NCBI GenBank assembly: GCA_964466595.1
Contig: CAYXNR010000002.1
Span: forward strand, 1-64,000
Reading direction: 5' to 3'
DNA length: 64,000 bases
From: JABDGC01 sp964466595
Lineage (GTDB): Bacteria; Pseudomonadota; Gammaproteobacteria; DSM-16500
This document shows positions 7,996-17,123 of the stretch, in pieces. Made by a program: the position numbers and the translations under genes. Under the pieces are notes generated by a model, which was not told the origin of the DNA, did not search any database, and saw only the letters and a list, made by a program, of their open reading frames with translations. Within the stretch, counting starts at the first letter, position 1; every line of letters begins with the position of its first letter.

Positions 7996-9510
7996 ATGTT
8001 ATTTAATTCCTTTGAATTTATCTTAATGTTTATGCCCCTGACAATATTGGGCTATTTTTTAATTGAAAAGCTAACAAGAGAAACGATGTATAGTTTATTC
8101 TTTTTGGCTGCTGCTTCGCTTTGCTTTTACGCCTATTGGGACTTGCGTTTTCTTCCTATTATTCTTGGGTCTATTATTGTTAATTACTACTTTGGTCTTT
8201 TTTTAGGTAAGACAAAGCAGATTCATTGGCGTCGCAAGCTAATATTTATTATTGCAATTACCTCCAATCTGCTTGTTTTGGGTTTCTATAAGTATATTAA
8301 TTTTGGTGCTCATATCTGGAGTATAACTTCTGGAAATTCATTAAAAACTTTTGATATTGTCTTGCCTTTGGGCATTTCTTTTTTTACCTTCACTCAAATT
8401 GCTTATTTAGCTGATATTTTTTTAGGTTATCCTAGAGAAAAGAGTTTTATTAAATATTTGCTTTTTGTAACTTATTTCCCACATTTAATTGCTGGACCTA
8501 TCCTTCATCATAAAGAAATGATACCTCAATTTAGTAATCAAGCTAGGAGAATATTTTCTTCAGAAAAGGTTGCTCTTGGTTTTACCATTTTTGTTATAGG
8601 TCTTTTTAAGAAAGTAGTTATTGCAGATAGTTTTTCTTATATTGCTAACCCTATTTTTAGCTCCGTTGCAAAAAGCATTGTCGTAGCTCAAGATGCATGG
8701 GGAGCGGCATTGGCTTATACCCTACAGATATATTTTGATTTTTCTGGCTATTCTGACATGGCTGTGGGTCTTTCAATTATGCTAGGTATCAAATTGCCCT
8801 ATAATTTTGATGCACCTTATAAGTCAAGAAGCATTATTGAGTTTTGGCGGCGGTGGCATCTTACTCTTTCTCGTTTTTTGCGGGATTATCTCTATATTCC
8901 ATTTGGAGGGAACAAGAAAGGAAAAACAAGACGTTATTTTAACTTGCTTATAACAATGGTTCTTGGAGGTCTCTGGCATGGTGCTGGTTGGACTTATATA
9001 GTCTGGGGTTATCTACATGGGTGTTATTTAGTAATTAATCATCTATGGAAATCAATGTTGCAAAAATATTCCTTATTTACAAAAATATCGGGTACTTTTC
9101 CTTATACAATATTTTCCTTGATCCTTACACAACTTTCAGTAATTGTTGCCTGGGTTTTTTTTCGCGCTGAATCATTAAAGGAAGCGCACCGCATGTTGGG
9201 AATGATGTTTCATATTGGAAAATTTAGGCATGAAGCTGTGCCTATCCCGGCTTTAGTTAATAACTTTCATTTAGTATTAATTGCTGGTGTTTATTTAAGT
9301 TGCTTGGTTTTGCCCAATGTGAGGTTTATTTTTGACAAGTGGGAACCTGCATTGAAAACATATAATAATAATGAGCATTGGAATTTAATGTCATTAAAAT
9401 GGAAAATTAATCTGCCGTGGGGAATTCTAATTGGCTTTCTTTTTTTAGTTTGTATTTCTGTTATTTTATTGTTTGGAGATGGCTCACAGTTTTTATATTT
9501 TCAATTTTAA
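7996..9510 (+). CDS. MBOAT-family membrane O-acyltransferase (AlgI-like)
   Basis: A 504-residue polytopic membrane protein of the AlgI/DltB group. The central part contains the family landmarks: PLGISFFTFTQIAYLAD, then IYFDFSGYSDMAVGLSIMLG, then the W-R-R-W-H-L-T-L-S segment FWRRWHLTLSRFLRDYLY, and the invariant histidine in GGLWHGAGWTYIVWG. These enzymes transfer acyl (often acetyl) groups across the inner membrane to a surface glycan. The next gene encodes an SGNH-like protein, the usual partner type. Likely modifies the O-antigen; acceptor is inferred. Confidence 0.92.
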   Translation: MLFNSFEFILMFMPLTILGYFLIEKLTRETMYSLFFLAAASLCFYAYWDLRFLPIILGSIIVNYYFGLFLGKTKQIHWRRKLIFIIAITSNLLVLGFYKYINFGAHIWSITSGNSLKTFDIVLPLGISFFTFTQIAYLADIFLGYPREKSFIKYLLFVTYFPHLIAGPILHHKEMIPQFSNQARRIFSSEKVALGFTIFVIGLFKKVVIADSFSYIANPIFSSVAKSIVVAQDAWGAALAYTLQIYFDFSGYSDMAVGLSIMLGIKLPYNFDAPYKSRSIIEFWRRWHLTLSRFLRDYLYIPFGGNKKGKTRRYFNLLITMVLGGLWHGAGWTYIVWGYLHGCYLVINHLWKSMLQKYSLFTKISGTFPYTIFSLILTQLSVIVAWVFFRAESLKEAHRMLGMMFHIGKFRHEAVPIPALVNNFHLVLIAGVYLSCLVLPNVRFIFDKWEPALKTYNNNEHWNLMSLKWKINLPWGILIGFLFLVCISVILLFGDGSQFLYFQF

Positions 9511-9554
9511 GTCATTCATTGAGATAATTCGAATGATTTAAGGAAGATCATCAT

Positions 9555-10619
9555 ATGCTTAGACTATCAAATTTACTCGTCTATTTTAGCGTAATTTTTG
9601 CATTTATATTTATTTCAGTGGTTTCGCTTTTATATTGGGGTATTGGTGGAATTAAAAATGGAGCGGATCACTTCGCTGCTATTTCATTAAGTGGAGATGT
9701 AAAATATTATCGAAATTGGGGGGATCGCGTGATACGGGAGATACAAGACCGCGACATCCTTTATCATAACATTGGCAAATCTATAGAATACGCTCGCGCG
9801 GCTGATATTATTATTCTTGGACATTCAATGCTGTTATTTGGTTTGCGAAATGATTTAATTGAAAAATTTGAGAAAAAGTACAATATAAAAATATATAATA
9901 TGGCTTCGGCTGGTGATGGGAGCGGTGAATTCTTGCTACGTACCATTAAGCGATGGAAAATTAAACCTAAGTTATGGATAATTAATGCCGATGACCATGC
10001 GGCTAATTTTTTTAGTGTCTCACTGGATGATTTTGGAGCTTCGGGGAAAAGTTCTGCTATTAATGTAGTAAAATATGGCCGGATGAAAGGTTATATGCAT
10101 GTCATTGGCCGCAATCTTCGATGGCGATTAGAAGACATCTTACTAGCTAATCTGCCTGCTAATTGGTCTCAATCCTTATTCCATGAGCCCATTTTGGCCT
10201 GCTGGAGAAATATACAAACAGGGAATTGGTATTTAGATCGAACACCTAGTTATGTTAAGTTAGATCATCCTTTATTTAAACTACTTCGACCGCAAGATTG
10301 CCATGCAGATGTTACAGAAATTGAACGAGCTAAACATTATTTAACTGAAATTGGAGGCCAAACTATACTAATGTTAGTACCTTATCAAAATTTTTGCTCC
10401 CAAAGAGTCCATGAATTGGCAAAGGCTCTGTCTACAGAAGCTGTGGTTCCTCCTGATGTTAAATTTTCTTCTTGGGATGGTAGCGGGCATTTAGATAAAA
10501 AAGGTGCTATTGCTTTCACGAAATTTTTCCTTTCTGCCTTAGAAAAAACGGATGCATTTAAAAAGCTTATGGCTATTCGCTCGGTAAAAAATGTAAGGAT
10601 ATCTAATGCGAGCATGTGA
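9555..10619 (+). CDS. SGNH-hydrolase-like protein, probable partner of the MBOAT protein
   Basis: A 354-residue protein with an N-terminal membrane anchor (residues 7-30) and a periplasmic domain. IIILGHSMLLFG supplies a Gly-x-Ser nucleophile-type motif and the C-terminal SGHLDKKGAIAFTKF supplies the histidine of a DxxH-like block, as in AlgX/AlgJ-type acetylation proteins. It follows the MBOAT gene by 44 bp with a good AAGGA site, so it probably receives acyl groups and places them on the glycan. It overlaps the next acyltransferase gene by 14 bp. Homology is remote; catalytic residues need structural confirmation. Confidence 0.65.
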   Translation: MLRLSNLLVYFSVIFAFIFISVVSLLYWGIGGIKNGADHFAAISLSGDVKYYRNWGDRVIREIQDRDILYHNIGKSIEYARAADIIILGHSMLLFGLRNDLIEKFEKKYNIKIYNMASAGDGSGEFLLRTIKRWKIKPKLWIINADDHAANFFSVSLDDFGASGKSSAINVVKYGRMKGYMHVIGRNLRWRLEDILLANLPANWSQSLFHEPILACWRNIQTGNWYLDRTPSYVKLDHPLFKLLRPQDCHADVTEIERAKHYLTEIGGQTILMLVPYQNFCSQRVHELAKALSTEAVVPPDVKFSSWDGSGHLDKKGAIAFTKFFLSALEKTDAFKKLMAIRSVKNVRISNASM

Positions 10620-11835
10620 AGCATCTAGAATTTCATATTTAGATGGCTTGAGGGGTGCTGCGGCTTTAATAGTATTTATGAACCATCTCATGACCTCATT
10701 TGTTCCTGCGGTGTCTAGCATTAATCCCCAAGAAGTCCACACTAGTTTTTTTGCTTCTTTGGTTCTTTCCCCTTTTGCTGTTTTCTGTTCAGGCAATTTT
10801 GCTGTCTGTATTTTCTTTGTATTAAGTGGATTTGTTTTGTCTGATTTCTGCCAAAGAACCCGCCTTTCTTTTTTGGCACAACTAACCAGGCGCTATTTTC
10901 GTCTTGCTGTTCCAATGCTTCTAACTTCGACCTTTGCCTGGATTTTGTTGCATTTTGGTCTTTATAATAATCTTATTGCTTCCAAAGAAGTGACGCATAG
11001 CGCTTGGCTCCCAAATTGGTATAATTTCACTCCTAATATTCTAGAGATGCTTAAGGAAACATTGTTTAATGTTTTTATTAGCGGCGAAGCTAACTATAAT
11101 TGCAATTTGTGGACCATGCAGTTTGAATTAATTGGTTCAGCTTTTGTATTTGCACTTTTTGTTTTCTTAAAAAATCGTTATCTTCGTCTTCTGACTCTTT
11201 TATTTTTTATACCCTTTGATTATCAGAGTTATTATTTACTATTTGCTTGGGGTGTTTTACTGTTTGATTTTCAGCATGATTTAGCATTGTTAATTAAGCG
11301 CTTGCTACCCTGGTATGGGGTGCGTGGTTATTTAATGATGTTAGGATTTGTAGGGGCAGTTTATCTTGGTGGATTTCCTATCACTCCACCTGAACTGGTT
11401 TCCGAATGGTATCCTGGGTTTAACAAGGTTTTTAGTGCCTTGCATTGGCACATGCTAGGTGCCATGCTGCTTATTCTGTTTTTATTGCAGTCAAAAGAAC
11501 TGCAAATTTTATTTGGCGGTAAATTCGGAGAATTTTTCGGTAAGATATCTTTTGTGCTTTATCTAATTCATGTTCCAATTATTTGCAGCTTGACCTCCTG
11601 GATAATTTATTCTGCTAGAGGGCTTCCTTTTTATCAAATGTTTTTTATTTCAAGTTTTTTAACAGTAGTAACTGTAATTCTAAGCTCTACTTTGCTTTAT
11701 CAGTATATCGATCAATATACCACTACTTTTTCGCGTTGGACCGGAAGGCAGGTTGATCAATGGCTTAACTTCGGTTTCAAAAAGCTCTTAAAGTTAAAGA
11801 AAGAAAAAGCCACAGTGTATACAATTCAAGCCTAA
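10606..11835 (+). CDS. Acyltransferase family 3 (OafA-like) membrane protein
   Basis: A 409-residue protein with about ten transmembrane segments. The N-terminus has the family motif ISYLDGLRGAAALIVFMNH, with the R and the catalytic H of helix 1. FFVLSGFVLSDF and the RYFRLAVPML segment follow, then GKISFVLYLIHVPI. Such proteins O-acetylate LPS sugars or similar glycans at the inner membrane. It is not fused to an SGNH domain, unlike OafA. It begins inside the SGNH-like gene and is convergent with a second family member at 11868-13073. Confidence 0.9.
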   Translation: MRACEASRISYLDGLRGAAALIVFMNHLMTSFVPAVSSINPQEVHTSFFASLVLSPFAVFCSGNFAVCIFFVLSGFVLSDFCQRTRLSFLAQLTRRYFRLAVPMLLTSTFAWILLHFGLYNNLIASKEVTHSAWLPNWYNFTPNILEMLKETLFNVFISGEANYNCNLWTMQFELIGSAFVFALFVFLKNRYLRLLTLLFFIPFDYQSYYLLFAWGVLLFDFQHDLALLIKRLLPWYGVRGYLMMLGFVGAVYLGGFPITPPELVSEWYPGFNKVFSALHWHMLGAMLLILFLLQSKELQILFGGKFGEFFGKISFVLYLIHVPIICSLTSWIIYSARGLPFYQMFFISSFLTVVTVILSSTLLYQYIDQYTTTFSRWTGRQVDQWLNFGFKKLLKLKKEKATVYTIQA

Positions 11836-11867
11836 CAACTCCTTACCTCTTTAATTATCTTTATATT

Positions 11868-13073
11868 TTATTTAGAAAGGGCAGGTACAGCAGTTTCAGT
11901 CGAATGTATTATTGCTGGAAAAAAACGATCTATTATTCTAGACATTCGGTGTCCTGTACGGATAAAAAGCGAGTCTACTGTTTTTTCGTAAATCTGCGCC
12001 AAGCTCAAAGAAACAGCTGCAGTGGATAATATTACTATGAAAGTCATTTGATTATAGCTAAGCACATTGTGTGAGACAGCAATTAAACCAGCTCCTAGAC
12101 TACAAATAATAGGAAGATGAATCAGGTAAAGGGAAAAAGAAATTTTTCCCAGCCAAAGGAAAAGAGGGAAAGAAAAGAATTTTCTAAATAAATTTGAATT
12201 ATGTATAAAGTGAACAATTAAAATGCCGCCTAAAGCATGATACCACGTTACAAAATATCTTGTTGCAGCCCAATTATAAAATACCCCACCATTCCCGCGA
12301 GGTGCAAAATCCGGATAAGAACAGAGAAAAACTCCTATAAATACACAGAAAGTGTTAATCCATTCTTTTTTGAATTGGAAGTTAAAAAGTTGGTTCACGT
12401 GAAATGAAACAGCGCCGGCGAAAATACAATAAAATTCATACTTATGAAATATCTTGCCAGCAAGGACTGTAGCCAACACAAAAGAAAACAAGCGCAGATT
12501 TTTATTTTTTACGAGATGAATAATAGAAAAAATTGTTAATGAGCCCCATAACTCAACATACATAGTCCATAGACTTGAATTATAGGTGGAATTAGGCATT
12601 TTAAAGATGTCAAGAAGGCCTTCTTTTAAAGCTGTTTGATAATGACCATCGAAAAGAAACCATTGTTTAAGCCAGGAGCTTGCCGTCAGGTCTGCTACGC
12701 TTTGATTAAAATAAAAATGGTGCTTTAATAAAAAGGCACTTAAAAGGCAGCTGCCTATTGCTGGTCCTGCTAAGCGCAAATAACGCCTTGCTGAAATAGC
12801 GACAAAACTCTCAGAGCTACGAATTGCTACCATTGACATCACGTAGCCACTTAAGACAAAAAAGATACAGACAGCTGAATTGGCGGCAGTTAGCAGTGAA
12901 AACGGTGTTCTAGCCAAGGCTGGCAAAAAAGATAACCCTGATAAATCTAAATTACCAGAAGTTAAAGCAGGGTAAACGGAACAAGCTGAATGCCCAAAAA
13001 AAACAACTAAAGCTGCTAAGCCTCGCAGACCATCAAAATAAGGTAAGAAATGAATATTTGATATAGGTTTCAT
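11868..13073 (-). CDS. Acyltransferase family 3 (OafA-like) membrane protein, second copy
   Basis: A 401-residue relative of the preceding gene on the opposite strand. It has PYFDGLRGLAALVVFFGHS at the start (helix-1 R and H), FFVLSGYVMSM, RYLRLAGP and GKISFSLYLIHLPI. Two acyltransferases with similar layout imply two O-acyl modifications or one duplicated activity. The two genes converge with only 32 bp between stops, and no clear terminator hairpin is visible there. It is transcribed alone, towards the first module. Confidence 0.9.
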   Translation of the reverse strand: MKPISNIHFLPYFDGLRGLAALVVFFGHSACSVYPALTSGNLDLSGLSFLPALARTPFSLLTAANSAVCIFFVLSGYVMSMVAIRSSESFVAISARRYLRLAGPAIGSCLLSAFLLKHHFYFNQSVADLTASSWLKQWFLFDGHYQTALKEGLLDIFKMPNSTYNSSLWTMYVELWGSLTIFSIIHLVKNKNLRLFSFVLATVLAGKIFHKYEFYCIFAGAVSFHVNQLFNFQFKKEWINTFCVFIGVFLCSYPDFAPRGNGGVFYNWAATRYFVTWYHALGGILIVHFIHNSNLFRKFFSFPLFLWLGKISFSLYLIHLPIICSLGAGLIAVSHNVLSYNQMTFIVILSTAAVSLSLAQIYEKTVDSLFIRTGHRMSRIIDRFFPAIIHSTETAVPALSK

Positions 13074-13327
13074 TGGTATTATCTAATTGTTAACAATCTT
13101 ATTTTTAACCGATATTAGGGTATATCGTCAATGGATTGTGGAAAATGGTCAGATTAAAAAAATAAGAAGACAATAAATATTCTTAATTCTAAAATTAAAA
13201 TTCTTCCTTTTTTATTTTCATAATAATACAATCAACCATCATTAATAAGGGATATATCATAAAATACTGTATAAAAACTTATTGAAATTGAAAAATTGGA
13301 ATTTTTTTGTCAGAATGGTAATGGAAA
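13074..13327. promoter_or_regulatory. AT-rich divergent intergenic region
   Basis: This 254-bp region separates the acyltransferase at 11868-13073 (minus) from the dioxygenase at 13328 (plus), so it must hold both promoters. It is very AT-rich, with several possible -10 boxes, and I could not choose one. No inverted repeat or coding remnant was seen. Confidence 0.4.
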
Positions 13328-14125
13328 ATGCTGAAATTAAAGGAACAAATCTTCGGTAAGGTTGGCTATTCTGTAGATATGAAATTACTTCCACAGGAAT
13401 TAGAAGTGTTTCGCGCCTGTGTTAGTGAACATTGGCTTGCCCGTATCAAAGATTTCTATCCTGAAGCGGTTGCTGAGGCGGAAAAACTGGGAATAGAAAA
13501 TTATCACCAAATTGAATATAAAATGGATCATAAGAAATTATGGTCGAAGCAAAATCGTGTTTTTCCTCAAAAAATTGTTAATCGGATAAAAGAACTGTCT
13601 CTATTTTCGCGATTGAGAGATGAGTTTGGCGAGTTTTCTGTATCTGATGTTATTGATACGGAGCAGCGTTTTGGCTGGGAAGAGATATATTGGCGTTTAG
13701 TGCGGCCTAAGGTCGAGAGCGATATAGGTCCACTTCATAAAGATAGTTGGTTTCATGGTGCTATCAATGGCGGCTATGGAATGTATACCAAAGATCAGGT
13801 GACAGTAAAAGTTTGGATTCCAATCTTCTGTGAACCAGGTAAAAGTGGCTTAGCGCTTGCGTCTGGATCCCATTTACGTGAGTGGAAATACCATATTGAA
13901 GAAGATCAGGACGGTTACTTAAGACCCATACCGGATGAAGACCTTTCAACAGCTGGTGCGGCCTTGATTCCCACTGAGCCAGGAAATCTCCTTATATTCA
14001 ATGAAAATGTATTGCATGGAGGAGTGATAAATAACAGCGATAAAACAAGGGTTAGTGCCGAGATTACTATGGTTATGCAAAAAAACAATTTTAAAGACCT
14101 GATGAGTTCATTAACAATATTATAA
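13328..14125 (+). CDS. Phytanoyl-CoA dioxygenase (PhyH)-like Fe(II)/2-oxoglutarate oxygenase
   Basis: A 265-residue PhyH-like protein. The iron triad is visible as H137-x-D139 (GPLHKDSWFHG) and H230 (NENVLHGG), with R241 (DKTRVSAE) positioned to bind 2-oxoglutarate. The jelly-roll core spans about 115-250. Related enzymes hydroxylate small molecules or tailor natural products and sugars. It is followed 38 bp later by a methyltransferase, so the pair may hydroxylate and methylate the same group. Substrate unknown. Confidence 0.82.
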   Translation: MLKLKEQIFGKVGYSVDMKLLPQELEVFRACVSEHWLARIKDFYPEAVAEAEKLGIENYHQIEYKMDHKKLWSKQNRVFPQKIVNRIKELSLFSRLRDEFGEFSVSDVIDTEQRFGWEEIYWRLVRPKVESDIGPLHKDSWFHGAINGGYGMYTKDQVTVKVWIPIFCEPGKSGLALASGSHLREWKYHIEEDQDGYLRPIPDEDLSTAGAALIPTEPGNLLIFNENVLHGGVINNSDKTRVSAEITMVMQKNNFKDLMSSLTIL

Positions 14126-14163
14126 ACACCATAAAATTATGTTTTTATAACGGAGTATAGTGA

Positions 14164-15339
14164 ATGAATCAAGCTATTCGGCAAACGCATTTAGAGTTTT
14201 ATCGGGAACATAAAATTGCACCTGTGCGTTATGATTTGAGCGACATGACTGCGCATTTGGAACGTCGGTTTGCCTTATATACCAAGCTGGGTCTTTTGCC
14301 AGTTTCTTTTAAAAAATCAAAGATTCTGGAGGTTGCTGCTGGAACCGGTCATAATAGTTTGTACGTTGCTCAATTATTACCTTTACAATATATTTTATTA
14401 GAACCTAATGAAATAGCAATCGAACACATTCGTGAAACTTACAAAACATTTAATAAACCTCATACATCGCCGGAGATAATCAATGCAAAAATCGAAGAGT
14501 ACTCACCGAAAGATAACTTTGATATTGTCCTCTGTGAAAACTGGCTAGGTAGCTCCGAAAATGAATTAACCTTACTAAAAAAAGTCAGCTCAATGGTTGT
14601 TGAGCAAGGAATGTTGGTATTGACAACTATTTCACCCATTGGCTTTCTGCCAAATGTTCTTCGTCGCTTCATGGCAAGTTATTTGGCACCCTTGAATAAG
14701 ACATTTAGCGAACGCACAAAGCTTTTAACCCAAGCTTTTGGCAGCCATCTGGAAACAATGACAGCTATGACCCGCAGTAAGGAAGATTGGGTTCAAGATA
14801 ACATGATTAATCCAGCTTATTTTTGCTTGTGTCTTAATATACCACTTCTACTTAAGCAGTTGGGAGATCAATTTGAAGTCGTTGGCTCGTCACCCGCTTT
14901 TTCTGAGGATTGGCGCTGGTTTAAAGAATTGCATGGCAAAGCTCGTAATTTTAATCAGCAATTTTTAAATGAATATTGGAAGAAGGCACATAATTTTTTG
15001 GATTATCGTGAACCAGCTCGAATGGGCAATAATATGCGTAATTCTGAGTTGGAAGAAAAAGCACTACAAATCTTAAATGCTGTGGCAATCCATGAAGATA
15101 CTCAATTCAAGAAAGCAGATACCACAATCGCAGCAAATAAAGTACTCAAGTTGTTAAACGATTTTATCACTTTAACTCCAGATGATTTGATTATGGCAAA
15201 ACGGGGGCTGAAGGAAGCATTGAATCTAATTAACTCAGTTTCATCTATCACTGTTGACTCGGTAGCAAAACTAGCTGAGTTTAGCGCTGTTTTTGGTAGA
15301 GAAACAGTGTATGTCTCACTTTTACGGATAAAATCATAA
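14164..15339 (+). CDS. Class I SAM-dependent methyltransferase
   Basis: A 391-residue protein whose residues 55-160 form a class I methyltransferase fold: motif I is ILEVAAGTGHNSLYV, motif II gives YILLEPNE, and IVLCENWLG is the post-II strand. The long C-terminal part (about 200-391) is helical and unfamiliar; it contains EDWRWFKELHGKARNFNQQF. Its stop overlaps the start of the TIGR04372-type glycosyltransferase (1-bp overlap, AATGA), so it is in that operon. It may methylate the glycan terminus, which in Wzm/Wzt systems can control chain length, but that is only a suggestion. Confidence 0.78.
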   Translation: MNQAIRQTHLEFYREHKIAPVRYDLSDMTAHLERRFALYTKLGLLPVSFKKSKILEVAAGTGHNSLYVAQLLPLQYILLEPNEIAIEHIRETYKTFNKPHTSPEIINAKIEEYSPKDNFDIVLCENWLGSSENELTLLKKVSSMVVEQGMLVLTTISPIGFLPNVLRRFMASYLAPLNKTFSERTKLLTQAFGSHLETMTAMTRSKEDWVQDNMINPAYFCLCLNIPLLLKQLGDQFEVVGSSPAFSEDWRWFKELHGKARNFNQQFLNEYWKKAHNFLDYREPARMGNNMRNSELEEKALQILNAVAIHEDTQFKKADTTIAANKVLKLLNDFITLTPDDLIMAKRGLKEALNLINSVSSITVDSVAKLAEFSAVFGRETVYVSLLRIKS

Positions 15340-17123
15340 TGAGAAAATGGATGAAAAAAATTTTTAAAGGATGGTTTTTTTTGATAATTTTGTTTGCAAG
15401 ACTATCCACTTGGCAATACTCCACTTTCCCCCCGCTCCGCTGGATGGCAAAAATGATCAGTTTCTTATTTTATTTTTTTATTCGTGAAAATTATTATAAG
15501 CTGCTTGTATTAGCACAAAAGGAGAAGATTTCTCAAAAAAATAATAAGATCACTATATTATCCCGTATTTTTCCTGAAAAAATTATTGTTCGAATGCTTA
15601 CCGGAGATTTATCTATTTCTGAGAAGGAATTTTCAATTTTTTTGAGTAAAACATATATTAATGCTATTCAATGTTTTAATTTAGCTCAAGAACTTATTGA
15701 CTTAGGCCGTCCTGATTTAGCCCGGGTTGGATTTCGGAATTTAGTTACTCGATCATATACTGAAGTGCTACCTCCAACCCGTCTTCATGCTTTACGTTTG
15801 TTGGGTCTTGCAAATTTTTTATCAGGAATGAATAAGGACGCAAACCATTATTGGTGGCAAGCTGGATGTTTACGCCGATCATTGTTTAAATCGACCACCC
15901 CCAAAGGATATAAAATATTAGGTCCGGCCTGGCATGCGGCTTTTGGTCATATAGGCATGCTTGATTTTTATTTAAAATATTTGCAGCTTTATGCAGAAAA
16001 AACAATTCGTGTAGTTGCACCATGGGAAGATAAACAAATTCCGTGGAAAGAGCTGATGAATAAGTTCACTTCATGTAAAATCACGATTGTAGATCCTCGC
16101 CATATGGAAAAAGATTATAATATGTGGGCTGCCGAGTATGGCTTTCCAGTATGGTGCGAGCTTTCTGAGACAGAAAAAGCTGCTATGGTAGACGATTTTT
16201 GGGAATATGACTTCCCTGACGGTGAGGTTCTTGGTTTTACAAATGCGCTTGCACGGATACAGCATGAATGGGAGCAAGCTGGGCGTCAACCTTTATTTTC
16301 TGTATCTATTACCGAGAGACAGTGGATTAGAGAATTTCTCAGTCATCTTGGCGTTCCAAAAGATGCATGGTATGTTTGCCTTCATGTAAGAGAATCCGGT
16401 TTTCATAAAGAATGGAATTCTATCTATCCTTCTATGCGGGATGCTAACATTGATGACTATCATTTGGCTATTAAAGCTATAGTGAAGGCTGGAGGTTGGG
16501 TTTTGCGTATGGGAGATGCAAGCATGAAGCCTTTACCATCTATGTGTAATGTTATTGATTATGCACATAGTCCTTATAAAATTCCTGAAGCGGATATTTT
16601 ACTCGCGGCCAGTTGCAAGTTTATCATAGGCACAAACTCTGGTTTTATTAATGTTTGTGGAATGTATAACGTTCCTTGTTTATTGACAAATTGGGTGCCT
16701 ATTGGCTGGCCTCTATGGCTACAGCATGATTTGATGGTTCCCAAGCTCTTTCGTGACAAAGGGACAGGTGAATATCTTGATTTGCGTCAAATTTTTGAAA
16801 AAAACTTAGCCTTTATTCAAAATAAAAGTGATTTGCCATCTCAGATTGAATTGGTACCCAATACCCCGGAGGAGCTAGCGCAAGCTGCTGAGGAAATGTT
16901 GGGCCAATGTATTATGCATAAAGGTCAAACTCGAGATGGTTTGAGTCTTTTATCAGGAGTACAGGACTATTATAATTATATTGCTAAACTTCATGGTAGT
17001 TATACGGGTAGTCGGCTTGCTAGTTCCTTTGTGGAAAGGCACGCGAGAATTTTTTCAGCGCCAGAAGTGCATCCGCTCGAGATAAATGAAAGTCCGAAAC
17101 TTCACTTGCATGGGATTGATTGA
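15339..17123 (+). CDS. TIGR04372-type glycosyltransferase with N-terminal helical repeats
   Basis: A 594-residue protein. After a hydrophobic N-terminus (10-55) come TPR-like helices (about 105-185). The C-terminal half (190-560) is a TIGR04372-like glycosyltransferase: GHIGMLDFYLKYL, CLHVRESGFHKEWNS, GGWVLRMGDASMKPLPS, IDYAHSP, and GTNSGFINVCG. Paralogues are at 23791-25344 and 25396-26661. The conserved HVRE and GxxSG segments resemble donor-binding parts of GT-B enzymes. It probably builds the O-antigen backbone. Its stop overlaps a TTG start of the next gene. Confidence 0.8.
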   Translation: MRKWMKKIFKGWFFLIILFARLSTWQYSTFPPLRWMAKMISFLFYFFIRENYYKLLVLAQKEKISQKNNKITILSRIFPEKIIVRMLTGDLSISEKEFSIFLSKTYINAIQCFNLAQELIDLGRPDLARVGFRNLVTRSYTEVLPPTRLHALRLLGLANFLSGMNKDANHYWWQAGCLRRSLFKSTTPKGYKILGPAWHAAFGHIGMLDFYLKYLQLYAEKTIRVVAPWEDKQIPWKELMNKFTSCKITIVDPRHMEKDYNMWAAEYGFPVWCELSETEKAAMVDDFWEYDFPDGEVLGFTNALARIQHEWEQAGRQPLFSVSITERQWIREFLSHLGVPKDAWYVCLHVRESGFHKEWNSIYPSMRDANIDDYHLAIKAIVKAGGWVLRMGDASMKPLPSMCNVIDYAHSPYKIPEADILLAASCKFIIGTNSGFINVCGMYNVPCLLTNWVPIGWPLWLQHDLMVPKLFRDKGTGEYLDLRQIFEKNLAFIQNKSDLPSQIELVPNTPEELAQAAEEMLGQCIMHKGQTRDGLSLLSGVQDYYNYIAKLHGSYTGSRLASSFVERHARIFSAPEVHPLEINESPKLHLHGID

